Made by a program: the position numbers and the translations under genes. DNA of 64,000 bases from Varroa destructor (Eukaryota; Arthropoda; Arachnida; Mesostigmata; Varroidae), in assembly GCF_002443255.2 (NCBI RefSeq), contig NW_019211455.1, positions 12,906,752 to 12,970,751 of the forward strand, read 5' to 3'. Below, piece by piece: positions 24,291-38,950 of the stretch (its first letter is position 1; each line of letters opens with the position of its first letter). Under the pieces are notes generated by a model. It was given only the letters and a program-made list of their open reading frames with translations. It ran no database searches and was not told the origin of the DNA.

Positions 24291-27014
24291 AGACCGCGCC
24301 TAAAAGGGGACGAGCTAAAGGCGAAGAGCAGGCAATGGCGGGATAATGAGACAGGCCTCCTATCGCTGTCTCCTATAGAGGCGTTGTCAAGATTAATTCC
24401 CTGTCGCTCTTTCATCGCAAGCTGCCCTGTCTCGAGGTTTTGCTTCCTATTGCTGTTCCAAGGCGTGGTAGTTATACTATTATACACAAGGTATCATCAA
24501 CAACAATAACATAGACGTTGACTACAGACTGCGAGGCAGTTATCGAAAGACGACGATACCATTTGGTTCTACCTTGGATAGGTAGTATCTTTTGGCGCGC
24601 ATACTATTCGGCCTATCTCAGTGAAGCTATACGTTTGGCTCAAGATAGGGCGAGCCCTATACAGCAACAAAAGATAACCAATGAGAACTCAACTGCTAGC
24701 CACCTAAGGCAATGCATTGGAGCAAACGAGAAAGGACGATTGGGTAATAGCTCAAGCTTCAAAGCAAGCACTCAAAGGCTGGATGTCTTCTTCCTCAAAA
24801 CCCTTGTCTTTGATACTTCTTACCTGTTGTTCTGCCTCTTTAATGCTGTCTTGAATAAAGCGTTTGTTCAGAAAGCGTCGCTAGGATCGATTTGGACTTA
24901 GAATTAGGTAACGAGAAGTGCTCCGTAAGCTATGGGCAAGTTATCATGCAGCAAATATTAGAAGGAGTCTTTGTTTATGCAACAAGTGAATCAAATGCAG
25001 CAACGGCATGTTGCTACTTCGGACTGAAAGTCGCGAGGGTGAAAGGTTGTGGAAACGAAATGTACGAGCTTCAAGGAACTATTTTCCGAACGTCGTTTTT
25101 GTTGTTCTGACTTGTTTTTATTATACTTACTTAACCTTTTGTGCGTTCAAAACTTCAGAAGGCCTCACTTATCTATCGTTGTGGTGATGCGTTTCTGGCT
25201 AAACAGTGATATAACCAGATTTAGTCATTTAGGGCTGACGACAGAGTCTGGCCGAATGGCCTGAGTGAACTTCATTGTCTTTAATGTCATTGTGTAAACG
25301 TCCAGTAAACCAACTGCTCGTGGCCCTAATCCATCTAAATTGAGCCCCTGTCCACTGCTTGCTTGGTCCGGAAGTATGGTTATGCCTGCCTCTTGCTATT
25401 GGTAGTTTTATGCTCGGAACGGTTATCCTGAGTTGACCCACCGTTTCGGCCGGCCCACCTATCACCGACCGCCAAATATCGGACGGTAGGAACAGAGGCA
25501 ATGGAAAGGAGAGTAGGACTAGGACACGGCGATATGGACAAGAATATGCGGGATGCGATCGCGACGTGTATGCATAAGCACTGCATGGCATAAAGCGTCT
25601 ACTTCGCGAGCGCAGCAAAGCAAGTTGCATCAGCTGCTAAATTGCCTTGGATCCGGCATAAGGAACACGATATGATTTCGTCATCTTTTACGCCTCTTGT
25701 GGGAGAAACCAACTCAGTGAGTTCGGACTAACCTCACCCCAGATAGTAGTAGGTTCCACAGAAGCGGTTTGCCGAGATGCTGGGTTTACCCAAGTGTAGT
25801 CGAGGGTTGCCGGTTTTCTTCTCCATTTCTTTTTCTTTCTTGCTACCTCAAGATATTTACAACGACGAGATAAGTTGCCCCCCTAAATTGATGGGCGAAC
25901 TTGAGCGAGGGGCATAGCGGTGCTCCGAGGCTTCGTACTATCTGTCTACACCATAGGGTGCTACGATATGGGTAATGCGGCATGTCTGCTGCTACGGCAG
26001 CTGCTCACTCTTGGGATTTGATAGTAGGAACAGGGGGACCATACGAGAGAGCAGTCTAGGCACTGGATCTCTCGTGCTGAGCAGGAGTAATTTAAGGATG
26101 GAATACGAGGGAACGAGGCAGCAGAAGGGGGTGGCTGTGGAGGGAGAAGAACGTGGAAGGGCTACGAAAAAACAAGGTTTAGCCTGCTAGTAGTTTGACG
26201 GTCGCGAACCGCGACAGGTTTCGCGTGCCAACGTCGTCGAGACACGCGAATACGAGGTCCGAGCGGATGAACAGCAAGAGGCAGATGGTGGAACACGCTG
26301 CGAAAGAGGTCTTCGGCTGCTAGGGTCCAGAGGAACGAAGAATCATCGCTTGATCGAGGGTTCCCGGCAGTAACAGCAGTAACAGCGATCAAAGGTGACT
26401 ACCGCAACTCGTATGCTGGTATGGTTACAGAACAGTGTGGGTCTCTATTTATGTGTGTTTCGAAAAAGGAAGAAACAAAGAACAAGCTTGCGTATGTTTA
26501 ACTAACTTTTGTTTTATAACCTCTCTCACCCAGTCTTCAAGTCGCAAAGCTGCTTTCATTCTTTTTGCCCGAACTCTTTGCCTTTTTTGGCGTCGTCCTG
26601 CGTAGAAGCTGAGTCGGATGCCAGAGCTCAGATCCTTCAACGTAGATTTCAGTCACTTTTCAGTCACTGCTTGACCCGACCAATTCGCTGGTTTGCCAGT
26701 TTTCCGTCCCTGGCTTCGGCGACTATCGGCTTTCAGTCCATCAGTGGCACTTACACTGAGATTCAACTTTGAGGATTATACTATCCTAAAATACTATTTA
26801 TTAACAAGGAACCAAAAAACACATGATTGATTGAGTTTCTGTACGTGAACAGAAAAGTCATTGAAGATTTCGAAAGGATCTTGTGCATACATCGGCCAAT
26901 TCTGTGTGTAACAAACTGTGTGAACGGGCACCGGAATTAAAATGATACCTGATGATAATTGAGCGACAACTATTGTACACTTTTATTTTCGGTAGAAACC
27001 AGTCATCTTGTTTC

Positions 27015-27031
27015 TTTTTTTTTTTTTTTTT
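27015..27031 (+). repeat. T17 homopolymer
   Basis: An uninterrupted run of 17 T, preceded by TTTC. I see no retroposed sequence beside it that would make it a SINE or LINE tail. Confidence 0.9.
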
Positions 27032-28989
27032 GTTAATTTACAGTACTAGTGTGTGTTTCTATATAAGAACTAACCTACAAATTATTTTAATTACTGTGAG
27101 CAATGCTGAAAACTCTATCTGACCGCTATAATTGTATACTGACTATATATGCTACGATTTATCTAGTTCCGCCACTAATCATGTCAGCCTATCAGTAAAC
27201 AAATTTCTAGAACAAATTTGGGCATTGAATCTATTGTGAGCCTTGGGATGGGCAGGGGATCGGTGTGACCGGGTAAGCGAACGAACGGGGTTGCTTGACT
27301 TTTCGCTCCTCGCTATCTGACCGATCAACGGAGGAGGGCTATTGTGATAATGTTGTGTCACACATTGCTTATTGAGTCGTACTCTTTATCTATTTTATAT
27401 AGTGATGTCTGCCGTCTGCCGCAAATACAGTGCCGACTATGCTTCCTATTGGGGTGTGATGGCAACAATGTTGAACATGGCAGAGGAAAATCATCTTGCG
27501 CGGCAGAGTTGCTGCAGCTCCGAGCAATAACCGATCGGGGACGCTAGCCGTTAAATGGACCCAATGAAGTCCAAGTTTGCGTTAAAAAAGTGCTTGCGCC
27601 GAATTGGGCCGTCACTTCTTTTTCTGTTTCCCGTTTTTCCTCCGTGCCTGAATAATATTCAGGAATGAAAAACTACGAAAACAGGTGGACATTTTGGAAA
27701 GTCTGCGAACATATTTGCCACTGGATCAAAAAAAAAGCATAGCGGATTGGCTCTAATTCTATACGCCACAACTTTCCCAGACCCAATTGTTGTCGTCCAA
27801 ATAATCCTTATAGAGATCAATGTATGTATGCCACCGTTTTTATGGTCGTTAAGATAGCTTTAGAACCCCGTTTTATAAATAAACCTCAGCTTATGCTCAT
27901 GTGTTTCTTAGGTCTTTCTATCGTCTCAAGGTTGTTGTTCCTCACATATATCTGTTGAGTTTTATAAAGGGAAATAGTACCAAGAGGCTGGGTCTGGTGT
28001 AAACGGATTTGAGGCAATTCAGATATCGAAGTTTTCTATAGAGAATGCGATATGACTAGCGATGCATAAGAAAAGATGTGGTAAACTGGTCACGGTTGAT
28101 TTTCTCAAACTTCAAGTTTACAATAGCGTGTGGCGTTGTGCGATCTTCTAACAAGTTTTTGACAATACCCTTTGGTAACAGTAGAACTATTCGACATTAA
28201 TTAATACTTGACGATTTTCTAATATTGGAAGATGAGGGTGAAAAGAAGTTTGGTCTTCAGACAGATTTACATAGCTTTTTTCGGCCTGGGCTCGTTTTTG
28301 AAAAGACACTCAGACGACCGTGCCTTCACTTACAAGTTATACTCGTATGCCCGCGTCGTGTCGCTTGTAATGACGTGTTGAAGCAAAGCTTATTCCTGTT
28401 TGAATGTGCAAAGGTTATTTTAAGGGAGCTATTTACGGGTCGGCATTTGCTTGGCATTCAAGCCCTTCTAATACATTTTTCCTGCTAGCCTTCCCGTCTC
28501 CAAATGATCTTTCAAAATAGTTTGATCTGGCTCTTGTGTCCTCGGCCTTCCGAAAAGTGACCTGGCGATCCTTCAACTAGTTTTGCTCTACACATTTTAA
28601 CCTGCGTTCGTTGTGACAGGTAGTCCCAGATCGATTTTGTATTCATGGTTTAGTCGTCCGTTCCAAACGCGCGGGCATCGCTCGTAGACTTGACGTTGAC
28701 TCAGCCTGATTTCTAAAAGCTTTCTGCAGCACAGCCACAAGCGTAAGCACTTGATTTCCTTCCTAATGCAAAACAAGGCCTATGTTTCAGGATACTTAGC
28801 TCGTCGAAACTCTTTTGACCCGAATAAATAACGTACGCATATAGCGGGGAACATTTCTAAAACTAGGATCAAGACGAGCCAGTGACTATTAGGGTAAACC
28901 AAAGTTTGCATGACTAGCAATAGAAAAATTAATCTTTAGAGTATGACATACTACAGATAACTAATTCGTATTATAGTACTTGATGTTTA

Positions 28990-29006
28990 CATATATATAT
29001 ATATAT
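28990..29006. repeat. AT dinucleotide microsatellite
   Basis: About eight AT units in a row, likely length-variable. Confidence 0.85.
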
Positions 29007-32000
29007 TTACCTGGTCGTTCCTATTGCTATTCTATAGACCCCTGTGTGGCTAGCAGCATCAATGCACATGGGGCTTAGACTGAAGTCGTTCAGGTGCGTA
29101 TCCGTTCTTAGCGTAGTTTGTGCCCGTATAAGCTAGCCCGCTTCGCTTTTATTTGAATCAAATAATAATAGTAACAACAGTGATCATATTACGATTACCA
29201 TCGCGTCTATTAATGCCGCAACTATAATAACATGGCAATACTTATTGTGGCAATAATGAATGCGTGTTACCGTCATGGGACGACAATGCGATCCCCTTCG
29301 TAGCCGCCCTGGTTAGTTGTTCAAGACCCCATCTCCAACAAAATTCATTCGTATTCGACCATTGTCCGCTGTCCTCGAGTCCGTCTACCATGCGACTGCC
29401 TCACCGTCGTCTCCAAAGTAGAAGAAGGCGCCATGCGACGGCACGCTTAAAACGGAGATCGTCAGCGCGATCCATGTGTAATGGCCCCTATCCCGCCCCA
29501 CTACCTATTTATTGTTTGTAGGTCGAGCAGCGTAGTCGGGTAGGTGCAGGAGGTCGAAATGCAATGTTGCTGGTACCACACTAACGTGTCGAATTGCTGA
29601 GGTAACGACAAATACAATTCAAGGGACAGAGGACGCATCGATGGCACCGTGGCAGAAAAAAGAGTTCTACTGTAATATTGCGCGAATTTCAATGGATAGG
29701 TATGCGCGTAAATCAACTGCGATGGATTTGGGATCGAAAGACAACTTCGTCAGCAGCCCCGATGGCAGAGCTCTCCGCCGCGTCCGCTTCCCCCGAACGG
29801 GTGACTGAATAACTGGGCTGTTGTTGCTGATGGCAAAACGGCCCGTTCTGTTAGAGCAGCGACTGTATGAACGGCACCATCGTCTTCGAGTCTAGCATTG
29901 TCGATTTTATTGCCTTCTACCTGCTCTAGTACCATTGTCATTATTTTATAAATGCTGCCTTAACCGCAAAACGCGAGGTGGGGTGCGGGCGGTATCTGGG
30001 GCAGATCTGTCTGTGTATCTTACTGTTAGTCATGCCTAATTGATACATTGTCTGTCCTTCATCGTTTATAGTACATTTTGAAGGATTGCCTTACCGTGGC
30101 CAGTCGGAGGCGGTCTGCCAGGTGCTAACCGATACAACTGCTATTTGAATATAAACGATAGATGGCTAATTCTATTATTCATTGCGTGATGAGCGTAGCT
30201 TCCCGAGCAGTCTGAGTGGAAACTACTGCAATATCAAAGTCGACGGCTAGAGTAGCAGCGACGGCAGTTACAGCACATAAGTATCCAGAAGATATGCCAC
30301 AATAGTGTCATAATATTAGGTAACCTATGATAGTGAAGGGTGGTGAATTAGATTGAAAGGGACAAATGTCTGATGCAGCGCCAGCGGTGCTAGCGCTATT
30401 AAAGCAAGCGTGAATGATAATTGTGATGAGGCGTGAAGAATAATCACTGTCGTAGTAATTGACGGCGACGTAAGTGAAAGCGAATGATATTTGATAAATG
30501 GAGGTAACTATATGCAATTTTGCATCCTTTCTCTGACTATCTGGTTTTATAATTGTGTTAAACGTGCCTTGCATTGTATTTATAGGTCGGCCTTGTTGGA
30601 CTTGGCCAGCGTGGATATTAGATGTAGTAATCTGAAGTAAATATGTTTTTTTGACTGATTCATTTTAGGGTGATCGTCCATCTTGGACGGATTACCTGAA
30701 TGCTTCTTTGTAAATTTCATACCCACTACCGAACGAAACAGTCGTGCACGATTAGTTTTCAATTTGCTTTTCTTTTTTCTTTTTTAAGAAATCGGCTCTC
30801 CAACATTAGCCATTAACACGTAACGCACAATTAATACTGAACAAGCGTTTTGTAATTACCCCGATAAAATGCTGATCTGGTTGCTATAATACTCCCTTGT
30901 GCACACAGAAGACTACAGATATGTATGACCTATTTCTTGATACTGGTATATATGAGAAAATCGTTGACTCTTTATAGATACCCGCGGCATACGGAGAACT
31001 ATACAACAGTGTCCGAATCGTACGTTGACATATTGCCACTCTGTGATATTTATCGTGTTTTTCCTTTTTGCGATTACCGTTCGTATCTTAGACAACTTCG
31101 ATTTTATGTTAAATTAACAAAAAAAAAAAACCTATTTTTCCTATGATCTTTCTACTGCTTTGGCCAGCCTCGTCTTTCCACGTATTGTTTCAAACTGGCA
31201 ATCAGGGCAGTTATAGTTAGCCATTTTTAGCGAATAGTTAGAAGCTTTGAAACAATTTCCAAGAAAAAATCTGCTTCTCCAGGGTAGCTAGTGCTGCTTA
31301 CTAGGGGGAGTTGACCCCATCATCCGAAAGGTTTTTTCCTAATATTCCACATCAGTCCGTTGCGACGAGTTTTTTGCTTCGCGGTAGTGATTACATCCCA
31401 GTTTCAGTCGTTCACAGCTGACTGTCCCCCCCGCAAGTTCGCAATAGCATCTTACATGCATTATCGTTCTGCTCTGATTAACAGAGAAGTGTGCGGGTGG
31501 CGAAAAGCGTCAGAATTGGAGGGGGGCAACGGTGGATTCTATTTTCTCGGCAGAAAAGAATAAGAACGCTGGTGACGTTCGACTCACACGGAAATGACGA
31601 AGAGTTGGATCGAAGAAGATTACCTGCTAGGAATATAAGACCTTTCTTCTTATTACCTGTATGGTGATAACTGATGGAGCTGTTATTAAGCAGGTAGATG
31701 TAACTAGAATCATCCAGGGCACTGTCTTATTTGCTGGGTAAATAAACTTGTTTAATGATGTATTATAGTTTGATCATGTTGAACTCAAGAGCTTGCTTGC
31801 TATCGAATTCTCGTCGATCTTCTGATTGGAACTATATTGCAACAATGATTGCTTTTGAAGCCAATCCCTACAGCCGTCCCGTTGGTACCTGGGCCAAACG
31901 TCTCGCGCTTCACCTTCGGAATTGCTTTGGCATTACAACAAAGGACCGCCCTATATCGGCATAAAACAAACATGTTTACCTCGCGATTCAGACCCAAGAA

Positions 32001-34106
32001 TCCCGGTAAAGTTATCGATTACGTACTGTCGGTGTTGCTTACCTCGTCTGAGATCCTCGATGTCATTGCCGCTACCGAGTTGGCAGTTGCAACGGGCGAG
32101 ACTGTTACTTGTGTTGGGTGTAACAGGCAGCTTGGAAGCCCTTACGTGCACAAATAGCTAGCGCTGGCTCCGCATCCTGCCGAAATTTCCTGACATCGTA
32201 ACGCTTCTACGCCATCATTTCCATAGCTTCATGGCGCTACGGCGTTTCGAACATCGTTGAAAACAGCTGCGAGCACACACGCAGCGGGCACCGAAAGAGG
32301 CGACGAAAGCAAACAGCCTGTTGCTTTTACATGCACACAATGCATTCTGCAAAAACTGACGTTTTTTTGTTTTTACCATCACCCGCTCCACCGGCATGAT
32401 CAATCGAAAGATGGGTGTTTCAAGAGCGACGGTTGCCGTCGATTTTGACTTATGTATTTTCAAAGCAACGCCACCGGTAAACAAACTATCCGCCAGTTCC
32501 CGCCTGGACGCTGCTTGATTCTTACGTTCGTCTACGACTTCACCTAACTATTTCTCTTCTGCGCATTATTGCATGCACTTATATAAGCGAGCAAAAGTAC
32601 ACGATGAGTACCAGTAGCATTTGGTAATGGTCGTAGGAAAGAGACGGCGACTATAGACAAGAGGAGATAGGATATGGTTCCGAAGCACTTGATACACTTA
32701 TGTAAGTATTACAATATTACAGCTATTGTTAGTATGTAATGTACAGTTACGTTTTATATAAGGATTGTCCTGTTGTGCTGTGCTGCAGGTTAGCGGAACC
32801 TTTTTCAGGGACAACTGTAACTAGCGGAAACTGGGTGGGGCTGGTGTGGTACGTTGAAAAGGGTAGTACCGACGAAGTCAGTAGCAGTAACAGCAGTAGT
32901 CGCCATGGAGGGCAAGGCAATGACTTCGCATACAATTTGTGCAGATCACTTAAGAAGCAGAAAACCTAAGGCCTGCTAGAGTAGGGTCTGTCTAACAGGT
33001 TTCTAAGGTAATGTCACACTTTTATCCATGTGCTAATTTCATTTTTCTATTCATGTATGCCCACGGTTTCCTGGTGAATCCAATCATTGGTTGGATTTAG
33101 GCTCCGCTACCGATTCGCAATATATAGGGCTAAATGCTCACATTTTTCCGCTTTTCTCCTTCACTCAACCCCTGGCCAAAAAAAGGTGCATCAGTAACGA
33201 CTGGTTTTGTTAAATATGCTCTTTTCAATATAACCTACGTCCATCATATGTCTGGTTACTGTGTGTTAAACGCAATTTGCATTCCCCTGAGGGGCTCTTT
33301 TCCAATTATCCGTTTACCTCATATCTCAATTAGCTGGTCTGTTGCTTTGTAGTTATGAGTAGGTAGCAGCAATCCGTTGAAGTGTGCGCCAATTACCACG
33401 TCATGTACCCCCATTAGAAGGTGTCTACCCAGACACACACACAAAGATGGCACAGATTTATGCTTTATTAAGCGTATTTTTATGTAGCCTTTACACGCGC
33501 AGGAAGAAGGCACAATGAGAAAGAACATTGTCGGAATGGTTATAAAAGAAGCCCCCGAGAAAATGGTTGTTATTTGCGCAAAATGTTTGCTATAGGCGAA
33601 ATACGACTTTTGACAGGGCACACATCCATCACCAAATGGGGTCGTACAAGTGGGCAGCTTCAAGCTAGAACCGGTGCCAGACGTCACAAAGTGTCATCTG
33701 GAGAAAGACAAGTTATCTTTTGAGTCCTAATCTATAATGGCCGTTATGTCGCGTTGCTGCTGCTAGCACCACCATCTCTTTAGCTGTCGCACAGTGGCGA
33801 TCGATGTGGGCTGATATTGTCACTGCTTCCTAAAACCCATCTTTTTTTTTGTCGACGTAACCTGTTGCTCCGTTCAGATTGAAATAGGTTTGTTCACCTT
33901 CAGCTCATTCCTCGTCATTGTCGTTTCTAGCATCGTCATCACCAAGACGGCTTCCCTTACCCCTGCCATTGTTAGGGTTTCTCATCTAATATTGATTTGG
34001 CTACAATGCATTGGCTCGTGTGAAAAAAAGTTCGGTGGCAAGCTGCGTTTTTTTCTGTAGGAGTCTTTCGCCGGGCAAGTAAAATTGTGTTTTTTTTTCG
34101 TTCTGA

Positions 34107-34135
34107 TGTGTGTGTGTGTGTGCTGTGCTGTGCTG
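34107..34135 (+). repeat. Compound microsatellite (TG)8 then (TGCTG)3
   Basis: An uninterrupted TG run passes directly into three copies of the pentamer TGCTG. The pentamer probably arose from the edge of the TG run by a point change and then expanded. Confidence 0.9.
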
Positions 34136-35289
34136 TCTCGCGTCGCATCGGCTTGAATTACTGTAAAATTGAAGGAGTAAAGTTCTAGTCGATTACGACT
34201 TTTCCGTTCTTGTCTGATTTGCTTTTTGTTTTGGGTTTTTTTTTGCGCGTAATTGAAAAATTATCACAGGCAGAGCCATAAATATCAACATGTTAACTTT
34301 TCCGAAGGGAAATTACACCCTCTCATTAGCTGTTCCGAAAATCGAGGGAATGAGCTACCATTCACATCGATCTACGGTCCTAATAATAATCACACCTACT
34401 AGAGTCGCTGTTCCTCGCTTCTACTACAGTATCGTATAGCACCAAAAGATATAGATAAAAACAAGATGGATGTAATTGATTATCTTGATGTCTGGCACGC
34501 ATCTATCTATGTATCTATCTAATTCAATCTGATCTGATCTATCGATGTATCTGTCTCGTGTGAAGACAGACGACGTAACGTTTAGCAGTTAAATGGCTGA
34601 CCGGCATCAGTATCCACATTGCCGCAAACATAGCTAATGTGTTCTTTGCCCCCGAGCGAAACAACTTGCAATATGAAACAGCTGCGAAGCATTTCGGAAC
34701 TTACGTTTTCGATACGTACGATTCAATGGTACAAGTAAGTGGCAAAATACAATGACGCTGAACTAAAAACTCGCGAACTTCTATTTGTGTCGTTAGGTCT
34801 TCCGATCAAAAACAAGTTCTGTTATCAAAAAGAAGTAATAGAGGGGGGTGGCAGGTGGGGGGCAGAGCAGGACCAAAAGAGAAGAGCACGGTCAGACAAT
34901 TCTTCAAGGTGGCAGAGCTGCTGTAAAAGTCTCATTTAGGTAAAGCTCGGTAGGAATCGCTGTAAAATGTAAGAAGATCGATTTGGAGTGTCGAGTGAAA
35001 GGACATATCGTCTTCACTACTGGTTTATGTCTGTCATGTGCAATGGTCGCCGAAATCCAAGCTATTTTTAATGCTGTTGCCCCGAGCTGAATGTATACAG
35101 CCTTGGCACCCAGAGTCCTAATACGACCGAATTGAACTGGCCGTCTACAGGGGAAAGAAGGACAATGGACTAGTGAGCAGACGTGCTGCGCAGACATGGC
35201 TGGTAGCGTCACTGGCTATTGCACGGTACCGGGTGATGAGTTCAGAGTTCGCTGCCATTGTTTTACTATTTCGCCGTGACCACGCTTGT

Positions 35290-35305
35290 GTCACACACAC
35301 ACACA
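35290..35305 (+). repeat. CA dinucleotide microsatellite
   Basis: About seven to eight CA units just before GTGTAC. Confidence 0.85.
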
Positions 35306-35584
35306 CGTGTACTTAAGGAAATAGACACGTTCACCCACAAAAAGATACACATAGCTTGATTGCATACAAGTTGAAGAATCAAACGCTCGGGTTCCTTTGA
35401 TTGTTTGTTTCGTCAAAGATCGCTTGTTTATTTAGCCAGGACGGAGGACAGCGCGCGACGCAGAGAAACGGTCATTAGTGATGAATGGCGCGGATGCTTG
35501 ATTTCTACGCTAGCCATTGGTTAGCGTCAATCGAATCTGGGCTAGACCAGCAGCATGGTCAGCGTATAAGAACCAGTATAACCG

Positions 35585-35604
35585 AAGTAGTAGTAGTAGT
35601 AGTA
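35585..35604 (+). repeat. (AGT)n trinucleotide microsatellite
   Basis: Six to seven AGT units in a row. The surrounding 61-codon open frame reads the repeat as valines and is not otherwise convincing. Confidence 0.9.
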
Positions 35605-35699
35605 TCCGTAGTAGTCATAGGTCCTCGAAACTCACGACTCAACGGTAATTTTCACTGCTGCTGTCAATAGCGCTGCGTCGATTACGGCGCTAAGGCAGT

Positions 35700-38600
35700 G
35701 GAATAGCACCTGCACCTTGTCCTAATTATGGAAGAAAATGGGTGACGATGATTTATGCTGCTAAGGCAGAAAACTCCATTATTGTACGTGGTCACATACT
35801 CACGGGATCCCCCATCACCCTGTAGACAGCTCTACGTGAGAATGTCGCCTGAGACAGGCACGGGGTGTGTTCTTCTCTAATCCCTGATGCAATCCCCCCG
35901 GTGTCGTATCGGTCCTTGTGGAAATAAATTTGCTTCTGTTGGTAACGACGTAACCAGACACTAATATACGCTCATTCAAACTCGCTGACGCGGTAGACAA
36001 GCCGCCAATATAATAACAGGTTGCTTACATCGTCAGCGCTTTCGGCTAGCTAAGTAACGAGTAGATCAGCTTCAGAGGCAGTTATAGGCTCGAAACTTAC
36101 GCTGGTGCAAAAAGACCTATTTTTATAAATGGTAAATATAGTATAATTGAGGAGTTAGTAGTATTTTAATCAAATGATCAGTCATAGGCCTAACGAGTTT
36201 TCCGTAAGGTGGCTTTGCGACACCTAAGTGAGTGGGAACTACTTTAAAGATGTGCCTAGGCATGGATCAAAAAGGAAAGCGCGATGCTTTCGTTACAAAA
36301 TGTTTATTTTGTAATCTGTTTAACCGATCAACAATTGTAATAACGACATTGAAAAGAAAACGGAGCCCCTAGTCAAATTGGTTGTTGGTGCATTTTTCAG
36401 TTTCTCAGCATTATTTATACCTAAAGATAGAATTGTAGGCGGCTAAAAAAGCTGGTAGGTATTACTGCCTGATCTAACGGTATGTGTACCTATTTTTCAT
36501 AGATTTTTTTTTTTCTTTTTATATATAATGTGTTTCCCTTTTTTGTCAGTGCATATTAGCGGTGCAGCAAGTATTGCGATATAATAACTTTATATATATG
36601 CGTATCCCATGTGTGACGTACTTGATCTGGCAATATGTGTCGTTTCGAGGGCTCTATAAAGCGTACAATTTGACATTACCAAATGTCGATATCGCTAGAC
36701 CTGAGAGAATTCAACCAGTACTTTCTCATCGTTACATGCGCCTGGTTTAGGCATATCTGAACCCCAGCACATTACCTATTTCAGCTTCAAGTCGCCTCTG
36801 TCCGCCGGACATTTTCCTGCTTAGTTCGCTCAGCACTGTTCCATAGCAAGATATATGTTCACACTGTTATGATACAACAGGTAGAGCTTTTTCCTGTTTA
36901 TCTGCTGTGTGTTCATATGGTGTTACAGTAAAAGTCTGAAAAAACTACGTCGACTAATTTGGTCGTAATGGCTGACATTTTCGGCTGTTGTCGTTATAAT
37001 AAATGGGCACAGTGTACGAGAAATTACGTTCAAGTAGTTGTTTGATTCTTATAATGGTCTTCGTAGTCTTCACAATAAAGAATAGGTATGCCGATAGAAA
37101 AATCAACTCGTTGTGTCTTTAAGAAATACAAAAAAAAAGATTATTACGTAGCTCGATTAATGGGACAGCAAGACTCCCTCATCTGTTTGTTACGTCTCCA
37201 TGCGAAGGCGAACCCACGTTCAGTAAAAGCCGAGAGTTTGCAACTAGCTTGTCGCCTTTATGTCGTTTGTTGGAACTCGTTGTCTGTGTGGGACTCGGGT
37301 AATTATTTGTCAAAGCTAATAAGTGATCCCACACATGAAGGGCACCTAGTAATAGTGAACCGGTGCTGCCTCATGCGACCCACGATTGACCAACAAAAGT
37401 CAGAACAGAAAGCGTATGTGTTTAAGATGAAAATTTTGATTTTTAATTTTTCAGTTTTGAATTTGCAAAATTAGTTAACGAATTGGAAAATTTAGCCAGG
37501 GACATCGCTAACAGCTAACAAGCGAGAACTGTTTGCATTAAAACACACGCAGAAAATGTTTTTAAAAAAAAAGCGCGTGCCATAAAATAACAAGACAAAA
37601 AAAACATACTTTTCTCTTAGATTTAACTTGAATTCACCAGACTCATTTGACCAGCAGCGGCACCTGGGTTCATAGCTGATATATAGTTAAGGTGATTTGT
37701 CGTTCCATTGTGTTTCTAAATCTTGATTTTTTATCGGGCCCGAAATTTCCAGTTTCCGTTCCCCGACAAGAATGGCGGATCCCGTTTTCATCAAGTAGTT
37801 CGGCAAGATGTAACCCGGCCGCTCATCTTCTATCGATGCCTAATAACTTGGTCGTCTCTCAACTGCTTTTATGTTTCAAACTAAAAATGGCCTTTACACA
37901 CAATGTACGACGCCAATAGAAGCCCCTTGCGGTCCACCTAACGACAACGACTCGTTGGCCGCAGATCTCTATCCAGGCGGAATCTCCCGTCAGCGTTTCT
38001 TGGCAAATCGGTGGGCTAGTTGTAGCGTTACTGCTAAAATGGATTCAATTGATGACAAGACAGTAAAACTGATGCACCAAGATAGGCTGCTGTTTCAATC
38101 GAATCGTTCTGCTCATCGCCGGCCAGGCGAATGGAGCAAAGCTAAACAGAAAGACGGAGAGACAAAACAAGACGCATATGATAATCTTATGCAGTTACCT
38201 ACATTATCTATCGCCAATTCATAGCCAGCTCTACCGCGTTGCTAAATCAATCTTACCACGTACTTGTTATTTCGAGCGGAGGGGCATTTCTAAGAGGGTG
38301 TTAAGCGAAATTAAAAAATAGCAACGTACCGATTTGCCAGCTTAACTGAATGGGGTGGCATGGTCGTTGGTGTACAAACATCGAAAATAAATTTTACATC
38401 GCAACGTAATCAGTGTACGTATACGGCGTGGCTTATATGGTGGCGATTTACATCAATTGCCGTAGAAGTTGGATAGGAGTAGGCTAAAGCCGTTGCGTAG
38501 ATTTACAGGTTGCATCGTGATATCAGATCAGTTAATTTTTTTCTTATAGTAAAACTATCTTAAAACAAACAAGATTTAAGAACTTTGAAGCATCGTTTAG

Positions 38601-38950
38601 CTGCAGCACCGAACGGTTCGTGTTCCTATGTACTCTCACAAGATATTACGCAGCTATCACCTCTAATGCTTAGTTACAGGCAAACAAGTAAAACAGATCC
38701 GCTGTTGGATCTGTTGATAAGCAGTGCGAAAAAATTGTGCCATTAACATTAGATGCAGCACTATCAACAACAGCGCTCTCCATAAACAATAATTGACAGC
38801 AATTTTCGAACATGCAACAACGTAAGTCTTCAATGTTCTGCATTGATCAGAGCTACACGGGCAGCCGTCTTTTGTTCTGTCGCTTCAGACGGTACTATAT
38901 CCGGGTGCAAATATTTGATCCGACTCTCCCCTCCACGTTGTAGTTGTAGC
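35700..38950. other. A+T-rich stretch, two modest open frames
   Basis: Frames of 128 codons (+, 37088-37474) and 117 codons (+, 37871-38224) are the longest. The second has a hydrophilic Lys/Asp/Gln-rich C-terminal half with no known motif. Neither lies between convincing splice sites, and their length is within chance expectation. A 9-bp hairpin AACAGATCC / GGATCTGTT lies at 38692-38715. No gene is called. Confidence 0.5.

Larger units (their letters stand above)
22900..26450. other. Mixed-composition stretch with hairpin and polypurine tract
   Basis: Contains the bulged hairpin at 23643-23675, the polypurine tract at 24200-24290 and a (GCGTA)3 run near 24147. The longest frames are 157 codons (-, 24014-24487, largely the complement of the polypurine tract), 127 codons (+, 24518-24901) and 133 codons (-, 25229-25630). 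The Pro, Phe and Ser richness of the first comes from the tract and not from a protein family. No gene is called. Confidence 0.45.
26450..29240. other. A+T-rich non-coding stretch with simple repeats
   Basis: Open frames reach only 87 codons. Structures seen are an 11-bp perfect tandem TTTCAGTCACT (26647-26668), a T17 run (27015-27031), a 17-bp palindrome CCTGAAT-AAT-ATTCAGG (27647-27663) and an AT run (28990-29006). Confidence 0.55.
29240..35700. other. Alternating composition, simple repeats, no supported gene
   Basis: G+C-richer patches at 29.2-30.0 and 31.8-32.5 kb hold frames of 85 (+, 29264-29521), 102 (+, 31849-32157) and 89 codons (-, 32215-32484). A 122-codon frame lies on the - strand at 33319-33687. 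None has a recognisable motif. The rest is A+T-rich with A12 at 31119-31130, CA runs near 33431 and 35290, TG/TGCTG at 34107-34135, an imperfect TCTA-type stretch at about 34500-34556 and AGT at 35585-35604. Confidence 0.5.

Noticed and set aside
24014..24487. 157-codon - strand open frame with a proline- and phenylalanine-rich middle
   Set aside because: The residue bias is just the complement of the polypurine tract. No signal or membrane topology beyond low complexity and no family match that I know.
37871..38224. 117-codon + strand frame with a hydrophilic C-terminal half
   Set aside because: It looks slightly protein-like, but there is no recognisable family, no convincing splice sites, and length is well within chance.
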